DNA from: Anaeromyxobacter dehalogenans 2CP-C
Lineage (GTDB): Bacteria; Myxococcota; Myxococcia; Myxococcales; Anaeromyxobacteraceae
DNA length: 64,000 nt
NCBI RefSeq assembly: GCF_000013385.1
Contig: NC_007760.1
Span: 3,818,001 to 3,882,000 of the forward strand
Direction: 5' to 3'
The notes beneath the pieces are model-generated. The model made no database searches and was not told where the DNA came from. It saw nothing but the letters and a program-made list of their open reading frames with translations. Within the stretch, counting starts at the first letter, position 1; the number at the start of each line of letters is the position of its first letter. Made by a program: the position numbers and the translations under genes. Positions 8,842 to 17,602 of the stretch are shown one piece after another.

Positions 8842-9207
8842 CTAGCCCTTCCTCAGGAGCCGCTTCGCGAGCAGCGGCCCGAGGCTCTCCGACATCAGGC
8901 GCTCCACCGTGCCCTCGAACTCGGCGCGGAGCCGCGCGTCGGACCAGACGAAGCGGATGCCCATCCCCGCCTCCTCGCCCTGCGCGCTCGCGTGCACCAC
9001 CTCGCCGTTCAGCTCGAACGCGGCCGGGCGCCCCGGCACGGCGAGCCGGAACACGAAGCGCGTCCCCACCGGAAGGGTCTTCCGGGTCTTGATGAACGTG
9101 CCGCCCTTCGAGATGTTCTTCGTGTAGTCGGCGAAGAAGCTGTTCAGCTTCTTGTAGTCGACCTTCAGCTCGATGGGCGCGCGCGCGTGCTCGCGGTTCT
9201 CCGGCAT
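8842..9207 (-). CDS. PilZ-domain protein (myxobacterial TIGR02266 type)
   Basis: 121 residues, essentially one PilZ domain: an N-terminal R-E-H-x-R-A basic motif (residues 5-9), then YTKNISKGGTFIKTRK, and FVFRLAVPGRPAAFELNGEV, the PilZ beta-barrel pattern. PilZ domains commonly bind cyclic-di-GMP through R-x3-R and a D/N-x-S-x2-G motif. Here N-I-S-K-G-G is present, while the N-terminal motif is R-E-H-A-R rather than a clean R-x3-R. So c-di-GMP binding is likely but not assured. Monocistronic and convergent with the DUF192 gene. Confidence 0.82.
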   Translation of the reverse strand: MPENREHARAPIELKVDYKKLNSFFADYTKNISKGGTFIKTRKTLPVGTRFVFRLAVPGRPAAFELNGEVVHASAQGEEAGMGIRFVWSDARLRAEFEGTVERLMSESLGPLLAKRLLRKG

Positions 9208-9272
9208 CGCGCGCCATGTTATCCCGGGGCTGGCGCGGCCGATAGCTGCGGCGCCGATATCGGCGGGACGCG

Positions 9273-11537
9273 ATGCTCGATCTCCTCCAGGCGCTGGTCC
9301 GCCGGCGCGCCGTGCGCGGGGCCGCGGCGCTGCTCGCGGCGCTGGGGCTGGCGAGCGGCTCGCTCCCGCTGCTCGACGCGCCGGGGTACGAGCTGGCCGA
9401 GGCCGGCGCGCTGCTCGCGGCGCTCGTCCTCGGTCCCTGGCTCGGGTTCGCGGCCGCCCGCGAGGCCCGCGCCCGCCCCTCGCCGTCGCCCGCGGCCGCC
9501 GCAGCCGCCGCGGGCACGGCCGCGGCGGGCCTCCTCCTGCTGCTGCTCGCGGGCGCGCTGCTCCGCGCCGCGCTCGGGCCGTGCAGCGCCCTCGCCGCCG
9601 CCGGCTTCTTCCCGCTGCTCGCCCTCCCGTCCGCGCTGCTCGCGGCCGCGCTGGGCGCCGCGGCCGCCTTCCTCGCCCGCGGCCGCGCCGGGCCGGCGGC
9701 GGCCCTGTACGCGCTCGCGGTGCTCGCGGCGCTGGGCGCGGCGCTCCGGGGCGCGTACGCCGGCCCGGCCGCGTTCGCCTGGAGCCCGCTGCTCGGCGCC
9801 TGGCCCGGGCCGCTCTACGACGAGGCGCTCCGGGTGGACGGCCGGGTGGTGCTGGGCGCCCTGGACGCCACCGCGCTCGCGATCGCGGTGGCCGCCGCGG
9901 CCGAGCTCGCGCTCGGGCCCCGCCGCGCGCGGCGCCGGCTGGCCGGGGTCCTGCTCGCGCTCGCCGCCGCGGCCGGGGCGGTCGCCGCCGCGCGGGGCGC
10001 CCGCGCCGCGCTCGGGCTGGACGGCTCGCGCGAGACGGTGGCGCGCGCGCTCGGCGGCGTCCGCGAGGGGCCGCGCTGCACGCTCGTGCTCCCCTCGGAG
10101 AAGCCCGACGCGGCCGCGGCCGAGCTGCTGGCCGAGTGCGAGCTCCACGTGGCCGAGGTGGCGGGCGCGCTCGGGATCGAGCGGCCGCCGCGGGTGACGG
10201 TGTACGTCTACCGGAGCGCCGAGGAGAAGCGCCGCCTGGTGGGCGCGGCCGGCACCGACTTCACCAAGCCCTGGCGCGCCGAGATCCACCTCGGCGACGC
10301 GCCGCTCCCGCACCCGGTCCTGCGCCACGAGGTGGTCCACGCCGTCGCGTCGGCGCTCGCGCCCGGCCCGCTGCGCGTCCCGGCGCGGGCCGGGGTGCTG
10401 GTGTCGGCGGGCCTGGTCGAGGGCCTGGCGGTGGCGCTCGAGGTGCCGCGCGGCGCCTGGACGGTGCACGAGTGGTCGCGGGCGGCCCGCGACCAGGGCC
10501 GGCTCCCGGACCTGCCCGCGATCGTCGGCCCGGGCGGCTTCTGGACCCAGGCGCCGGCGCGCGCGTACACCGCGGCCGGGAGCTTCCTCGCGTTCCTGCT
10601 GGCGCGCCACGGCCCGGCGCCGGTGGCGCGCGCCTACGCCACCGGCGACGTCGCCGCCGCGCTGGGCCGCCCGCTGCCGGCGCTGGTGGACGAGTGGCAG
10701 CGCTTCCTCGACGGCGTGAGCGTGCCCGAGGGGCTCCGGCGCGAGGCCGAGGCGCGGCTGGCGCGCGGGAGCCTGTTCGCGCGGCGCTGCGCGCGCGAGG
10801 CGGCGGCGCTGGAGTCGGCCGCCGGCGCCGCGGCTGCCGCCGGGCGGACCGACGCGGCCTGCGGCCTGTACCGCCGCGCCGGCGCGCTGACCGGCTCGCC
10901 CTGGGCGGCGAAGGCGCGCGGCGACGCGCTGGCGCGGGCCGGCGACCTCGCGGGCGCGCTCGACGCGTACGCGGAGGCGCGCGCCCAGGGCGGGGGCCAG
11001 GGCGCGCTCGAGGGCGCGCTCGACGCCGCCGAGGCCGACGTCCGCTGGCGGCAGGGCGACGCCGCCGCGGCCGCGGCCGGCTGGGCGGAGGCGCTCGCGG
11101 CCGGCCCGGACCGCGGCGAGGCGAGGCTCCTCTCCGCCAAGCTCGCGGCGCTGCGCGATCCTCGGCTCGCCCCCGCCGCCCTGCCGTACCTGCTCGGCCT
11201 GGGCGACGCGACGCTCGCGCTGGCCCGCACCGCGGCGGCGGTGGACGCGCCGCTCGCGGCCTACCTGGTCGGGCGCGCGCACTGGGTCCGCGGCGAGGTG
11301 GCGCCGGCGGCGGCCCTGCTCGCCCGCGCGGTGGCCGGCGGCCTCCCGCCCGGGCTCGAGGCCGAGGCGCGCGCGGCCGGCGGCGAGGCGGCCTGCGCCG
11401 CCGGCGAGCGCGACGCGGGGGAGCAGGCCCTGCGCGCGGCGCTGGCGCGGGCGGCGGGCGGCGCGGAGCGCGAGCGCCTCGAGGCGGGGCTGCGCCGGTG
11501 CGCGTTCGAGGCCGCAGCCCGGCCCCGGTCGCGCTGA
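9273..11537 (+). CDS. Multi-pass membrane zinc metallopeptidase with C-terminal TPR-like repeats
   Basis: A 754-residue protein. Residues 1-245 hold about six to eight hydrophobic segments, very rich in Ala/Leu (GTAAAGLLLLLLAGALLRA). A soluble domain follows, with a gluzincin-type zinc site HEVVH (His352, Glu353, His356), and then a G-L-V-E-G-L-A motif about 35 residues on whose Glu could be the third ligand, as in peptidase MA-like proteases. The C-terminal 270 residues are TPR-like helical repeats rich in Ala. I infer a membrane-embedded protease or scaffold with its catalytic domain outside the membrane; substrates are unknown. No operon partner is apparent. Confidence 0.7.
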   Translation: MLDLLQALVRRRAVRGAAALLAALGLASGSLPLLDAPGYELAEAGALLAALVLGPWLGFAAAREARARPSPSPAAAAAAAGTAAAGLLLLLLAGALLRAALGPCSALAAAGFFPLLALPSALLAAALGAAAAFLARGRAGPAAALYALAVLAALGAALRGAYAGPAAFAWSPLLGAWPGPLYDEALRVDGRVVLGALDATALAIAVAAAAELALGPRRARRRLAGVLLALAAAAGAVAAARGARAALGLDGSRETVARALGGVREGPRCTLVLPSEKPDAAAAELLAECELHVAEVAGALGIERPPRVTVYVYRSAEEKRRLVGAAGTDFTKPWRAEIHLGDAPLPHPVLRHEVVHAVASALAPGPLRVPARAGVLVSAGLVEGLAVALEVPRGAWTVHEWSRAARDQGRLPDLPAIVGPGGFWTQAPARAYTAAGSFLAFLLARHGPAPVARAYATGDVAAALGRPLPALVDEWQRFLDGVSVPEGLRREAEARLARGSLFARRCAREAAALESAAGAAAAAGRTDAACGLYRRAGALTGSPWAAKARGDALARAGDLAGALDAYAEARAQGGGQGALEGALDAAEADVRWRQGDAAAAAAGWAEALAAGPDRGEARLLSAKLAALRDPRLAPAALPYLLGLGDATLALARTAAAVDAPLAAYLVGRAHWVRGEVAPAAALLARAVAGGLPPGLEAEARAAGGEAACAAGERDAGEQALRAALARAAGGAERERLEAGLRRCAFEAAARPRSR

Positions 11538-11550
11538 CGCGGCGGCGACC

Positions 11551-12009
11551 TCAGACGCCGTTACGGAGCCGGTCGATCGCGGCCTTCGGGTTCTTCACGC
11601 CCTTCTTCAGCAGCCACCACCCGACCTTCATGCCGCCCACCGCGAGCACGCCCAGGTAGCCGTGCTCCAGCAGCCGCGCGGTGGACGCGTCCACCCGCAC
11701 GCGCACCTTCACGGCGGGGTCGCGCTCGATGACGAGCTTGAAGAACTCCACCCCGAACTCGCCCACGTCCTCGGAGCGGAGCCCGGTGATCCGCTCCACC
11801 GCCGCGGCCGGCAAGGTGAGCGTGAAGTCCGGGTCCGGCGCCGCGCCGGGCTCCACCGCGGGCGCGCCGCTCGCCATGGTGAAGCGGGCGGGGCCGTCGT
11901 CGAGCGCCAGGTTCACGCGCGCGCCGCGCGCCAGCGGCCGGGTGGCCTTGCGGGCGGCGGGGGCGGTCTCGAAGAACGCGCGGAGCGAGGGGAGGCTGGG
12001 GTCGGCCAT
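11551..12009 (-). CDS. SCP2 sterol-carrier-like domain protein
   Basis: 152 residues starting at ATG 12009, close downstream of a divergent spacer. After a short N-terminal helix, the segment VNLALDDGPARFTMASG and DFTLTLPAAAVERI follow the SCP2 pattern of beta-strands around a hydrophobic pocket. The C-terminus ends with a helix VGWWLLKKGVKNPKAAIDRL. SCP2 domains bind lipids or other hydrophobic ligands; here neither ligand nor partner can be read. No signal peptide, so cytoplasmic. Confidence 0.6.
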   Translation of the reverse strand: MADPSLPSLRAFFETAPAARKATRPLARGARVNLALDDGPARFTMASGAPAVEPGAAPDPDFTLTLPAAAVERITGLRSEDVGEFGVEFFKLVIERDPAVKVRVRVDASTARLLEHGYLGVLAVGGMKVGWWLLKKGVKNPKAAIDRLRNGV

Positions 12010-12118
12010 CGCCGGGAATGTATGCGGCGGGAAAGCGCGGCGGCAACCGCCCGCCCCGGCGCCCCGGAAAGGCCAGAGAAGATTGACGCGGCACCTCGGG
12101 CGGGACAAAGTCGCGCGC

Positions 12119-12580
12119 ATGACGAAGCGCCTCGCCCTCCTGCTCGCCCTGGCCACGGCCTGCGCTGCGCGCCAGCTCCCCGGCACCAACATCGAGGACA
12201 CCCGGGACAACCGCGGGGTCTTCGAGGCCATCCAGCAGTACGTCCAGGCCATGGGCCGCCGCGACGCAGCCGCCGTGGTGGCGCTGACCGCGCCGGACTA
12301 CTTCGACGACGCCGCCACGCCCGCGCCGGAGGACGACGTGGACCGCGCCCTGCTCGCGCGCACGCTGCCGGAGGACCTCGCGAAGGTGGACGCGCTGAAG
12401 CTGGAGATCCAGGTCCGCAAGATCGAGGTCCAGGGCGACCGCGCGGTGGCCGAGGTGTTCTACGACGGCTGGTACCGGGTGAAGACCGCGAACGGGGTGG
12501 TGCCGCGGCGCGACTCCGACGTGCACCGCATGCACCTGCGCAAGGTGGACGGCCGCTGGCTGTTCACCGCCGGGCTGTAG
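12119..12580 (+). CDS. Lipoprotein with NTF2/SnoaL-like domain
   Basis: 153 residues from ATG 12119. The N-terminus is a short lipoprotein signal (LALLLALATACA). Then comes a likely NTF2-like fold: IQQYVQAMGRRDAAAVVALT for the opening helix and the terminal strands AVAEVFYDGWYRV and MHLRKVDGRWLFTAG, the usual ending of SnoaL/DUF4440-type domains. Such proteins are often binding or scaffold domains, and no catalytic residues are evident. Divergent from the SCP2-like gene and followed by an intergenic hairpin repeat. Confidence 0.6.
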   Translation: MTKRLALLLALATACAARQLPGTNIEDTRDNRGVFEAIQQYVQAMGRRDAAAVVALTAPDYFDDAATPAPEDDVDRALLARTLPEDLAKVDALKLEIQVRKIEVQGDRAVAEVFYDGWYRVKTANGVVPRRDSDVHRMHLRKVDGRWLFTAGL

Positions 12581-12652
12581 ATCGGGAGCGATCCGGATCG
12601 AGCGCCATCCGCCCGCCCCTCGACAGGCTCGGGGCGAGCGGGCGCCCGGAAT

Positions 12653-12685
12653 CCGCTCGCGGTGAGCCCGTCGAACCGCGAGCGG
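12653..12685. repeat. 33-bp hairpin repeat, copy 2
   Basis: Perfect 11-bp arms CCGCTCGCGGT and ACCGCGAGCGG around the 11-nt core GAGCCCGTCGA, in the spacer between two convergent genes. An additional GC-rich inverted repeat precedes it (12616-12645). Compare 8807 and 36955; the arm bases differ between copies but still pair. Confidence 0.85.
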
Positions 12686-12695
12686 GGCGCGGCCC

Positions 12696-13664
12696 TCACA
12701 CCCCGAGCAGCGCCCGGAACCCGCCCTCGCCCATGTCGCGCAGCGCGGCGAGCCGGTCGCGGTAGCGCCGCCAGTCCTTCCAGGCCAGCCGGTCGGCGCC
12801 GAGCGCGGCGCGGTGGAACGCGTGGATGCGCGAGGCGGTGAAGCGCAGCGCGGCGTAGCGCGCCCACGGGTAGAGCGCGTCCGCGGTCTCCGGCTCGAGC
12901 CGGCGCCTCGACCGGTAGCCGGCGAGCAGCGCGGCCGCGCGCGCCGGGTCGTAGCGGTCCACGTAGCACCAGGCGTTCACCGCGACGCCGAGGTCGTAGG
13001 CGAACGGGTCCACGCAGCTCATCTCCCAGTCGAGCACCGCGCCGACGCGGTCGCCGATCCAGAGCACGTTGTCGATGAACAGGTCGCCGTGGACCAGCCC
13101 GCGCGGCGCGCCGGGGAGCCGGTCCGCGCGCGCCAGCTCGTCGTCCAGCATCGGCAGCGCCGCCCGCACGTCCGCGTCGCCCCCGCCGTCCGGCCGCAGC
13201 TCGGAGATCCACCCGCGCACGCGCTCGGGCGCGTACGGGTTGCGGCGCTCCGGGACGAACCCGGACGCCAGCTCGTGCAGCCGCCCGAGCTGCTCGCCCA
13301 CGCGGCGGCAGCGCTCGGGGCCGGCGGCGTCGCGCGAGATCTCCTCGCCGGCCGCGTAGGCGAACAGCATCGCCTGCTTGCCCTCGACCGGCACCCAGGG
13401 CCGCCCGTCCGCCGCGAGGCGCAGGCGCGCGACCGGGAACCGGGCCTCGTGGAGGTAGCGCTGGACCTCGGCCTCGAACCGCACGTCGGCGTCGGTCTTG
13501 CCCTCGTTGAGCCGCAGGAACCAGCGCTCGCCGCCGGTCCACAGGTGGTAGTTCGTGTTGACGCTGCCCTTCGGCTCCGGCTGGACGCGGTCCGGCGCGG
13601 GGAGCCCGAAGCTCCGGATCGCGTCGGCGATCTGCTCGCTGGAGAGGACGGTGTAGAGGGCCAT
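12696..13664 (-). CDS. thrB: Homoserine kinase, ThrB2/APH-fold type
   Basis: 322 residues from ATG 13664 (MALYTVLSSEQIADAIRSFG), the usual length of the type II homoserine kinases. It phosphorylates homoserine in threonine synthesis. The aminoglycoside phosphotransferase-like fold shows in the substrate-side GSVNTNYHLWT, the catalytic loop LVHGDLFIDNVLW and the metal-binding VLDWEMS. A general APH-family kinase is the alternative, but the N-terminal sequence is typical of ThrB2. The gene stands alone; a small exported protein gene precedes it on the same strand by 56 bp. Confidence 0.85.
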   Translation of the reverse strand: MALYTVLSSEQIADAIRSFGLPAPDRVQPEPKGSVNTNYHLWTGGERWFLRLNEGKTDADVRFEAEVQRYLHEARFPVARLRLAADGRPWVPVEGKQAMLFAYAAGEEISRDAAGPERCRRVGEQLGRLHELASGFVPERRNPYAPERVRGWISELRPDGGGDADVRAALPMLDDELARADRLPGAPRGLVHGDLFIDNVLWIGDRVGAVLDWEMSCVDPFAYDLGVAVNAWCYVDRYDPARAAALLAGYRSRRRLEPETADALYPWARYAALRFTASRIHAFHRAALGADRLAWKDWRRYRDRLAALRDMGEGGFRALLGV

Positions 13665-13720
13665 CGGTCGGAGCCCGGCGCGAGCCGGGAGGCGGAGCAT
13701 GCCCTCCAGGGTCGTCCCCG

Positions 13721-14248
13721 TCAACGGTCCGGGGCCGGCGCGAGCTCCGCCGGCGGCGGGCCCGCCAGCGCCTCGGCGAGCGTGATGGGCCGCCAGGCCG
13801 CCTCGACCACGCGCCAGCCGTCCGCCTCGCGCTCGAGCCGCAGCGCGAAGCGGTGCGCGGTGCCCTCGCCGGGCAGGAGCTCCGCGAGCGCCTTTCCCCG
13901 GCCGGCCGCGCGCGACAGCACCGCGTCCACCTGCGCCGCGGCGCGGTCCCCGTCCACCGCCACGGTGGCGCCGGCCACCATGGCCGACGCCCAGGCGCCG
14001 CGCAGCACCTCGTACGCCACGAGCTGCTTCGCGCCGGCGCGATCCAGGCCGTGCCCCCGGAACCGCTCGGAGAGCGGCGCCACGACCCCGTTCACGTCGC
14101 GCGAAGCCACGGCGGCGGCGGAGCCGTCCACCAGCCGGCGGACGCGCGCCTCGTCGTCCTCCTCGCCCTGGCCCCACCGCCAGGCGACGCCGGCGACCGC
14201 GATCGCCAGCGCGATCGCCGCCGCCCACCACGCGCTCCTTCGCCTCAC
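13721..14248 (-). CDS. Membrane-anchored NTF2-like hypothetical protein
   Basis: 175 residues with one N-terminal hydrophobic segment (AWWAAAIALAIAVAGVAW) and a soluble part resembling an NTF2-like domain: VRRLVDGSAAAVASRDVNGV opening helix, later AHRFALRLEREADGWRVVEA. Probably exported and anchored. It lies 56 bp upstream of thrB in the same direction and may share its transcript, although nothing links the functions. No specific family recognised. Confidence 0.55.
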   Translation of the reverse strand: MRRRSAWWAAAIALAIAVAGVAWRWGQGEEDDEARVRRLVDGSAAAVASRDVNGVVAPLSERFRGHGLDRAGAKQLVAYEVLRGAWASAMVAGATVAVDGDRAAAQVDAVLSRAAGRGKALAELLPGEGTAHRFALRLEREADGWRVVEAAWRPITLAEALAGPPPAELAPAPDR

Positions 14249-14376
14249 CCTCGCCTCCCGGGCGCCCGCCCGTCCGCCCTCTGCGTCCCTGGCCGCGGGG
14301 CGCCGGCGCCGGTTAGATTCGGTCCTGCCGACCTCCGCCCCCTGTTCCGGGCGAAACGAAAGTACACTCCGCCGCC

Positions 14377-15201
14377 GTGAGCCGCGACAAGAAGGACCCC
14401 ATCGCCCTGTCCGACGCGCACAACTCGCGCGGGATCGAGCTCGCCGACCGCGGCTGGCTCGACGAGGCCATCAACGAGTTCCACAAGGCCATCGAGCTCG
14501 ACCCGAGCTCCGCGCACGCGCACGACAACCTCGCGACCGTGTACTCGGAGAAGAAGCGCTACCGCGAGGCGCTGAACGAGTACCTCACCGCGCTCCGGCT
14601 CGAGCCGGACAGCGCCACCGCGCACTACAACCTGGCCTGCTTCCTCGCCACGCACGGGCCGGACATGGCGATCGCCGAGTACCAGGACGCGATCCAGCTC
14701 GAGCCCGACCACCCCGACGCGCACCTGAACCTCGGGCTGACGCTGGCCGACCAGGGCAAGACGGAGGAGGCGGTGAAGGAGCTCGGCGTCGCCATCGAGC
14801 TCGAGCCGACCGACCCGTTCCCGCGCCACGAGCTGGCCGGCCTGCTCATGGACGAGGGCGACTACCGGGCCGCCATCGCCCACCTCAAGGAGGTGGTGCG
14901 GCTCGAGCCGTCCAACTTCGAGGCCGAGCTGGACCTCGGCATCTGCTACGCGCAGAAGGGCTTCTACGCCGAGGCCGAGCGCGCCTACGCGCGGGCCGCG
15001 GCGCTGAAGCCCGACGACCTGCTCCTCAACTACGACGTGGCGGCGCTGTACGCGCTGTGGGGCAAGCCGGCCGAGGCGCTCGAGGCCCTGCGCAAGGCGC
15101 TGGCGCAGGACGCCGACAAGGTGCGGGACTGGCTCCGCACCGACCCGATGTTCGACGGGCTGAAGGGCAACGCCGAGTTCGAGGAGCTGGCGAGGGGCTA
15201 G
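14377..15201 (+). CDS. TPR repeat protein
   Basis: 274 residues from GTG 14377, made of about six consecutive canonical 34-residue TPRs (NSRGIELADRGWLDEAINEF, DNLATVYSEKKRYREALNEY, LNLGLTLADQGKTEEAVKEL). It ends with a W-L-R-T-D-P-x-F motif often seen at the end of such bacterial TPR proteins. There is no signal peptide, so it is likely cytoplasmic; TPRs mediate protein-protein contacts, and the partner is unknown. Upstream is divergent from the 13721 gene. Confidence 0.8.
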   Translation: MSRDKKDPIALSDAHNSRGIELADRGWLDEAINEFHKAIELDPSSAHAHDNLATVYSEKKRYREALNEYLTALRLEPDSATAHYNLACFLATHGPDMAIAEYQDAIQLEPDHPDAHLNLGLTLADQGKTEEAVKELGVAIELEPTDPFPRHELAGLLMDEGDYRAAIAHLKEVVRLEPSNFEAELDLGICYAQKGFYAEAERAYARAAALKPDDLLLNYDVAALYALWGKPAEALEALRKALAQDADKVRDWLRTDPMFDGLKGNAEFEELARG

Positions 15202-15294
15202 CGCCCCGGGTCAGCCACGCACTCCCCGTCTTGCCGCACCCGGAGCGGAGGCCGGACCTTCACCCGCGGCGCGGGGTTGGCTAGCCTCGGGCGC

Positions 15295-16959
15295 ATGCCC
15301 GAGCTTGCCTTCTTCCGCCACGGCGAGGAGCTGCTGCGCGTCACGCTCACCGATCGCACCGCGCTCGGCAGCGGCCCGGAGTGCGACGTCTCGCTGCCCG
15401 ATCCCGCGCTCGCCCGCGTGCAGGCGGTGGTCGAGCGGCGCGCCGACGGGTGGTGGCTGGTGGACCGCTCCGGCGCGGGCACCGCGGTGGGCGGGACGCC
15501 GGCGCGCGAGGCGCGGCTCGCCGACGGCGCCGATCTCGCGCTCGGCGCGTGGCGGGCGCTGTTCCGCGCGGCCGAGGGCGTCGCGCCGGGCGCGGGCGAG
15601 ACGCGGCTGCGCGCGCCCGAGGAGGCGGCCGCCGCCGCGCCGCCGCCCGCGCGGCTCCGGCTCCGCGCCGGCGGGCGCGAGCGCACCGTCCCGGTCACCG
15701 CCGCGGGCGTGGTGGTGGGCAAGGACCCGACCTGCGACGCGCCGCTCGACGACCCGTTCGTCTCGGCCCGCCACCTGCGCGTGGAGGCGCGCGGCGGACG
15801 GTGGGCGCTCGCGGACCTCGGCTCGACGAACGGCACGTTCATCAGCGGCGCGCGCGTGACGCGGGCGGAGCTGCCGTTCGGCCTGCCGGTGCAGCTCGGG
15901 GACGCGGAGATCGTGCTCGAGCCGCGCGAGGCGCCCGAGCCCGCCCGCGCCGAGGCGTTCGAGGGGATGATCTCGCGCGACGGCGCCATGCGGCAGGCGT
16001 TCGAGCTGGTGGAGCGGGTCGGCCCCTCGGAGGCGGCGGTGACCATCCTCGGCGAGACCGGCACCGGCAAGGAGCTGTTCGCCCGCGCGCTGCACGCGCG
16101 CTCCGCGCGGCGGGACGGGCCGTTCATCCCGGTGAACTGCTCGGCCATCGCCGAGACGCTCATCGAGTCCGAGCTGTTCGGCCACGAGAAGGGCGCGTTC
16201 TCGGGCGCGGAGCGCATGCGCAAGGGCGCGTTCGAGGAGGCCGACCGCGGCACGCTGTTCCTGGACGAGATCGGCGAGCTGCCGCTCGACCTGCAGCCGA
16301 AGCTGCTGCGGGTGCTCGAGCTGGGCGAGGTGAAGCGGGTGGGCGCGTCCCGGCCGATCCAGGTGAGCGTCCGCATCGTGGCCGCCACGCACCGCGACCT
16401 GCGCGCGCAGGTGCGCGCAGGACGGTTCCGCGAGGACCTGTTCTACCGGCTCTGCGTGGTGCCCATCACCGTCCCGCCGCTGCGCCGGCGCGCCGGCGAC
16501 GTGCGGGAGCTGGCGGAGGCGTTCCTGGCGCGCGCGGCGCCGCGCGGGGTGGCGCTGCGCTGGAGCGAGGAGGCGCTCGCGAAGCTCGAGGCGTACGACT
16601 GGCCCGGCAACGTCCGGCAGCTCCGGAACGTGGTGCAGCGCGCGCTCCTGTTCCGCGGCGAGGGGCTGGCCATCGGGCCGGCGGCGGTGACGTTCGAGGA
16701 CACGCGCGCCGCGCCCGCCGACGGCGGCGACGACGACACGCTCTACGTGCGCGGCCTCACGCTGGAGGAGATCGAGCGGGAGGCGATCCGCCTGTCGCTG
16801 CGCCGCAACCGCGGCAAGCGCGCGGCGGTGGTGAAGGAGCTGCGCATCGCCAAGAGCACCGTCATGAAGCGGATCGGCCAGTGGGGCCTGCACGACGAGG
16901 GGCGTCCGCCGGGCGAGGCGCCCGAGCCCGAGCCGGACGACGAGGCCGAGGTGGCGTGA
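15295..16959 (+). CDS. FHA-FHA sigma54-dependent transcriptional activator
   Basis: 554 residues from ATG 15295. Two tandem FHA domains come first: residues 10-90 ([20 protein letters not shown]) and about 120-215 ([31 protein letters not shown]). A sigma54 AAA+ domain follows (about 225-460) with Walker A GETGTGKE, sigma54-contact loop GAFSGA and Walker [15 protein letters not shown]-terminal Fis-like helix-turn-helix ([20 protein letters not shown]) completes it. FHA domains bind phosphothreonine, so the activator is probably controlled by a Ser/Thr kinase, a common myxobacterial design. The contact loop has Ser in place of the usual Thr (GAFTGA). Confidence 0.92.
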   Translation: MPELAFFRHGEELLRVTLTDRTALGSGPECDVSLPDPALARVQAVVERRADGWWLVDRSGAGTAVGGTPAREARLADGADLALGAWRALFRAAEGVAPGAGETRLRAPEEAAAAAPPPARLRLRAGGRERTVPVTAAGVVVGKDPTCDAPLDDPFVSARHLRVEARGGRWALADLGSTNGTFISGARVTRAELPFGLPVQLGDAEIVLEPREAPEPARAEAFEGMISRDGAMRQAFELVERVGPSEAAVTILGETGTGKELFARALHARSARRDGPFIPVNCSAIAETLIESELFGHEKGAFSGAERMRKGAFEEADRGTLFLDEIGELPLDLQPKLLRVLELGEVKRVGASRPIQVSVRIVAATHRDLRAQVRAGRFREDLFYRLCVVPITVPPLRRRAGDVRELAEAFLARAAPRGVALRWSEEALAKLEAYDWPGNVRQLRNVVQRALLFRGEGLAIGPAAVTFEDTRAAPADGGDDDTLYVRGLTLEEIEREAIRLSLRRNRGKRAAVVKELRIAKSTVMKRIGQWGLHDEGRPPGEAPEPEPDDEAEVA

Positions 16960-16968
16960 CGGCGTGGA

Positions 16969-17517
16969 TCAGTTGTAGCTCGACGGATCCGCGCGACGGA
17001 GCAGGGTGAGGGGGCTCGTGTCCTCGGGCAGGTCCACCGCGTCCGGGCGGTAGGCGAAGCCGCCGCGCCGGAGCGTCGCGCCGTCCAGCAGCCGCGCGAT
17101 GGCCTGCTCGAGGTCGTCCTCGGCGGCCAGCACCGGCTTGACCCGCAGGCCGGTGGCGAAGGTGATCTCGTCGAGGACGCCGAGGTCGGCCGGGTCCGCC
17201 AGCGCGACCACCACCGCCGCGCCGCGCGGCTCGTTCACGCGCGAGAGCGGCAGCACCTTGCGGGTGCGGATGAGCTTCTCGGGCAGCAGGCGCAGCACCG
17301 CCGGCGGCACGTGCCGGTCGCCCAGCTCCATGAACGGCACCCCGAGCTGCGCGCCCACCGCGCCGAGCACGATCGGCTCGCCCAGGAAGCCCAGGCTGAC
17401 GATGCTGCGGCCGAGGCGCCCGCCCCAGCGGCGCTGGTGCGCGAGCGCGCTCTCGAGCTGGACCGCGTCGATGGCGCCCTGCGCCACGAGCAGCTCGCCG
17501 ATCCGCATCCTCGCCAT
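16969..17517 (-). CDS. Stand-alone MshEN (GSPII_E N-terminal) domain protein
   Basis: 182 residues; ATG 17517 is preceded by a GGAGGG ribosome-binding site. The N-terminal half matches the MshEN cyclic-di-GMP-binding pattern: RIGELLVAQG, LESALAHQ, then RLGRSIVSLG with five residues between Gln and the second Arg. The rest continues the type II secretion ATPase N-terminal domain (LGVPFMEL, LLPEKLIRTRKVLPLSRV, ALADPADLGVLDEITFATG). No ATPase domain follows, so this is an isolated sensor/adaptor module. It is 85 bp downstream of ybgF on the same strand. Confidence 0.8.
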   Translation of the reverse strand: MARMRIGELLVAQGAIDAVQLESALAHQRRWGGRLGRSIVSLGFLGEPIVLGAVGAQLGVPFMELGDRHVPPAVLRLLPEKLIRTRKVLPLSRVNEPRGAAVVVALADPADLGVLDEITFATGLRVKPVLAAEDDLEQAIARLLDGATLRRGGFAYRPDAVDLPEDTSPLTLLRRADPSSYN

Positions 17518-17602
17518 CGCTCTCCCTCCACGCACGGTGGAACACCGCCTCGAACGGGACGGAGTGTACCACCTACCTCGGGGGGAGGTGAGAGGAACGC
17601 GC

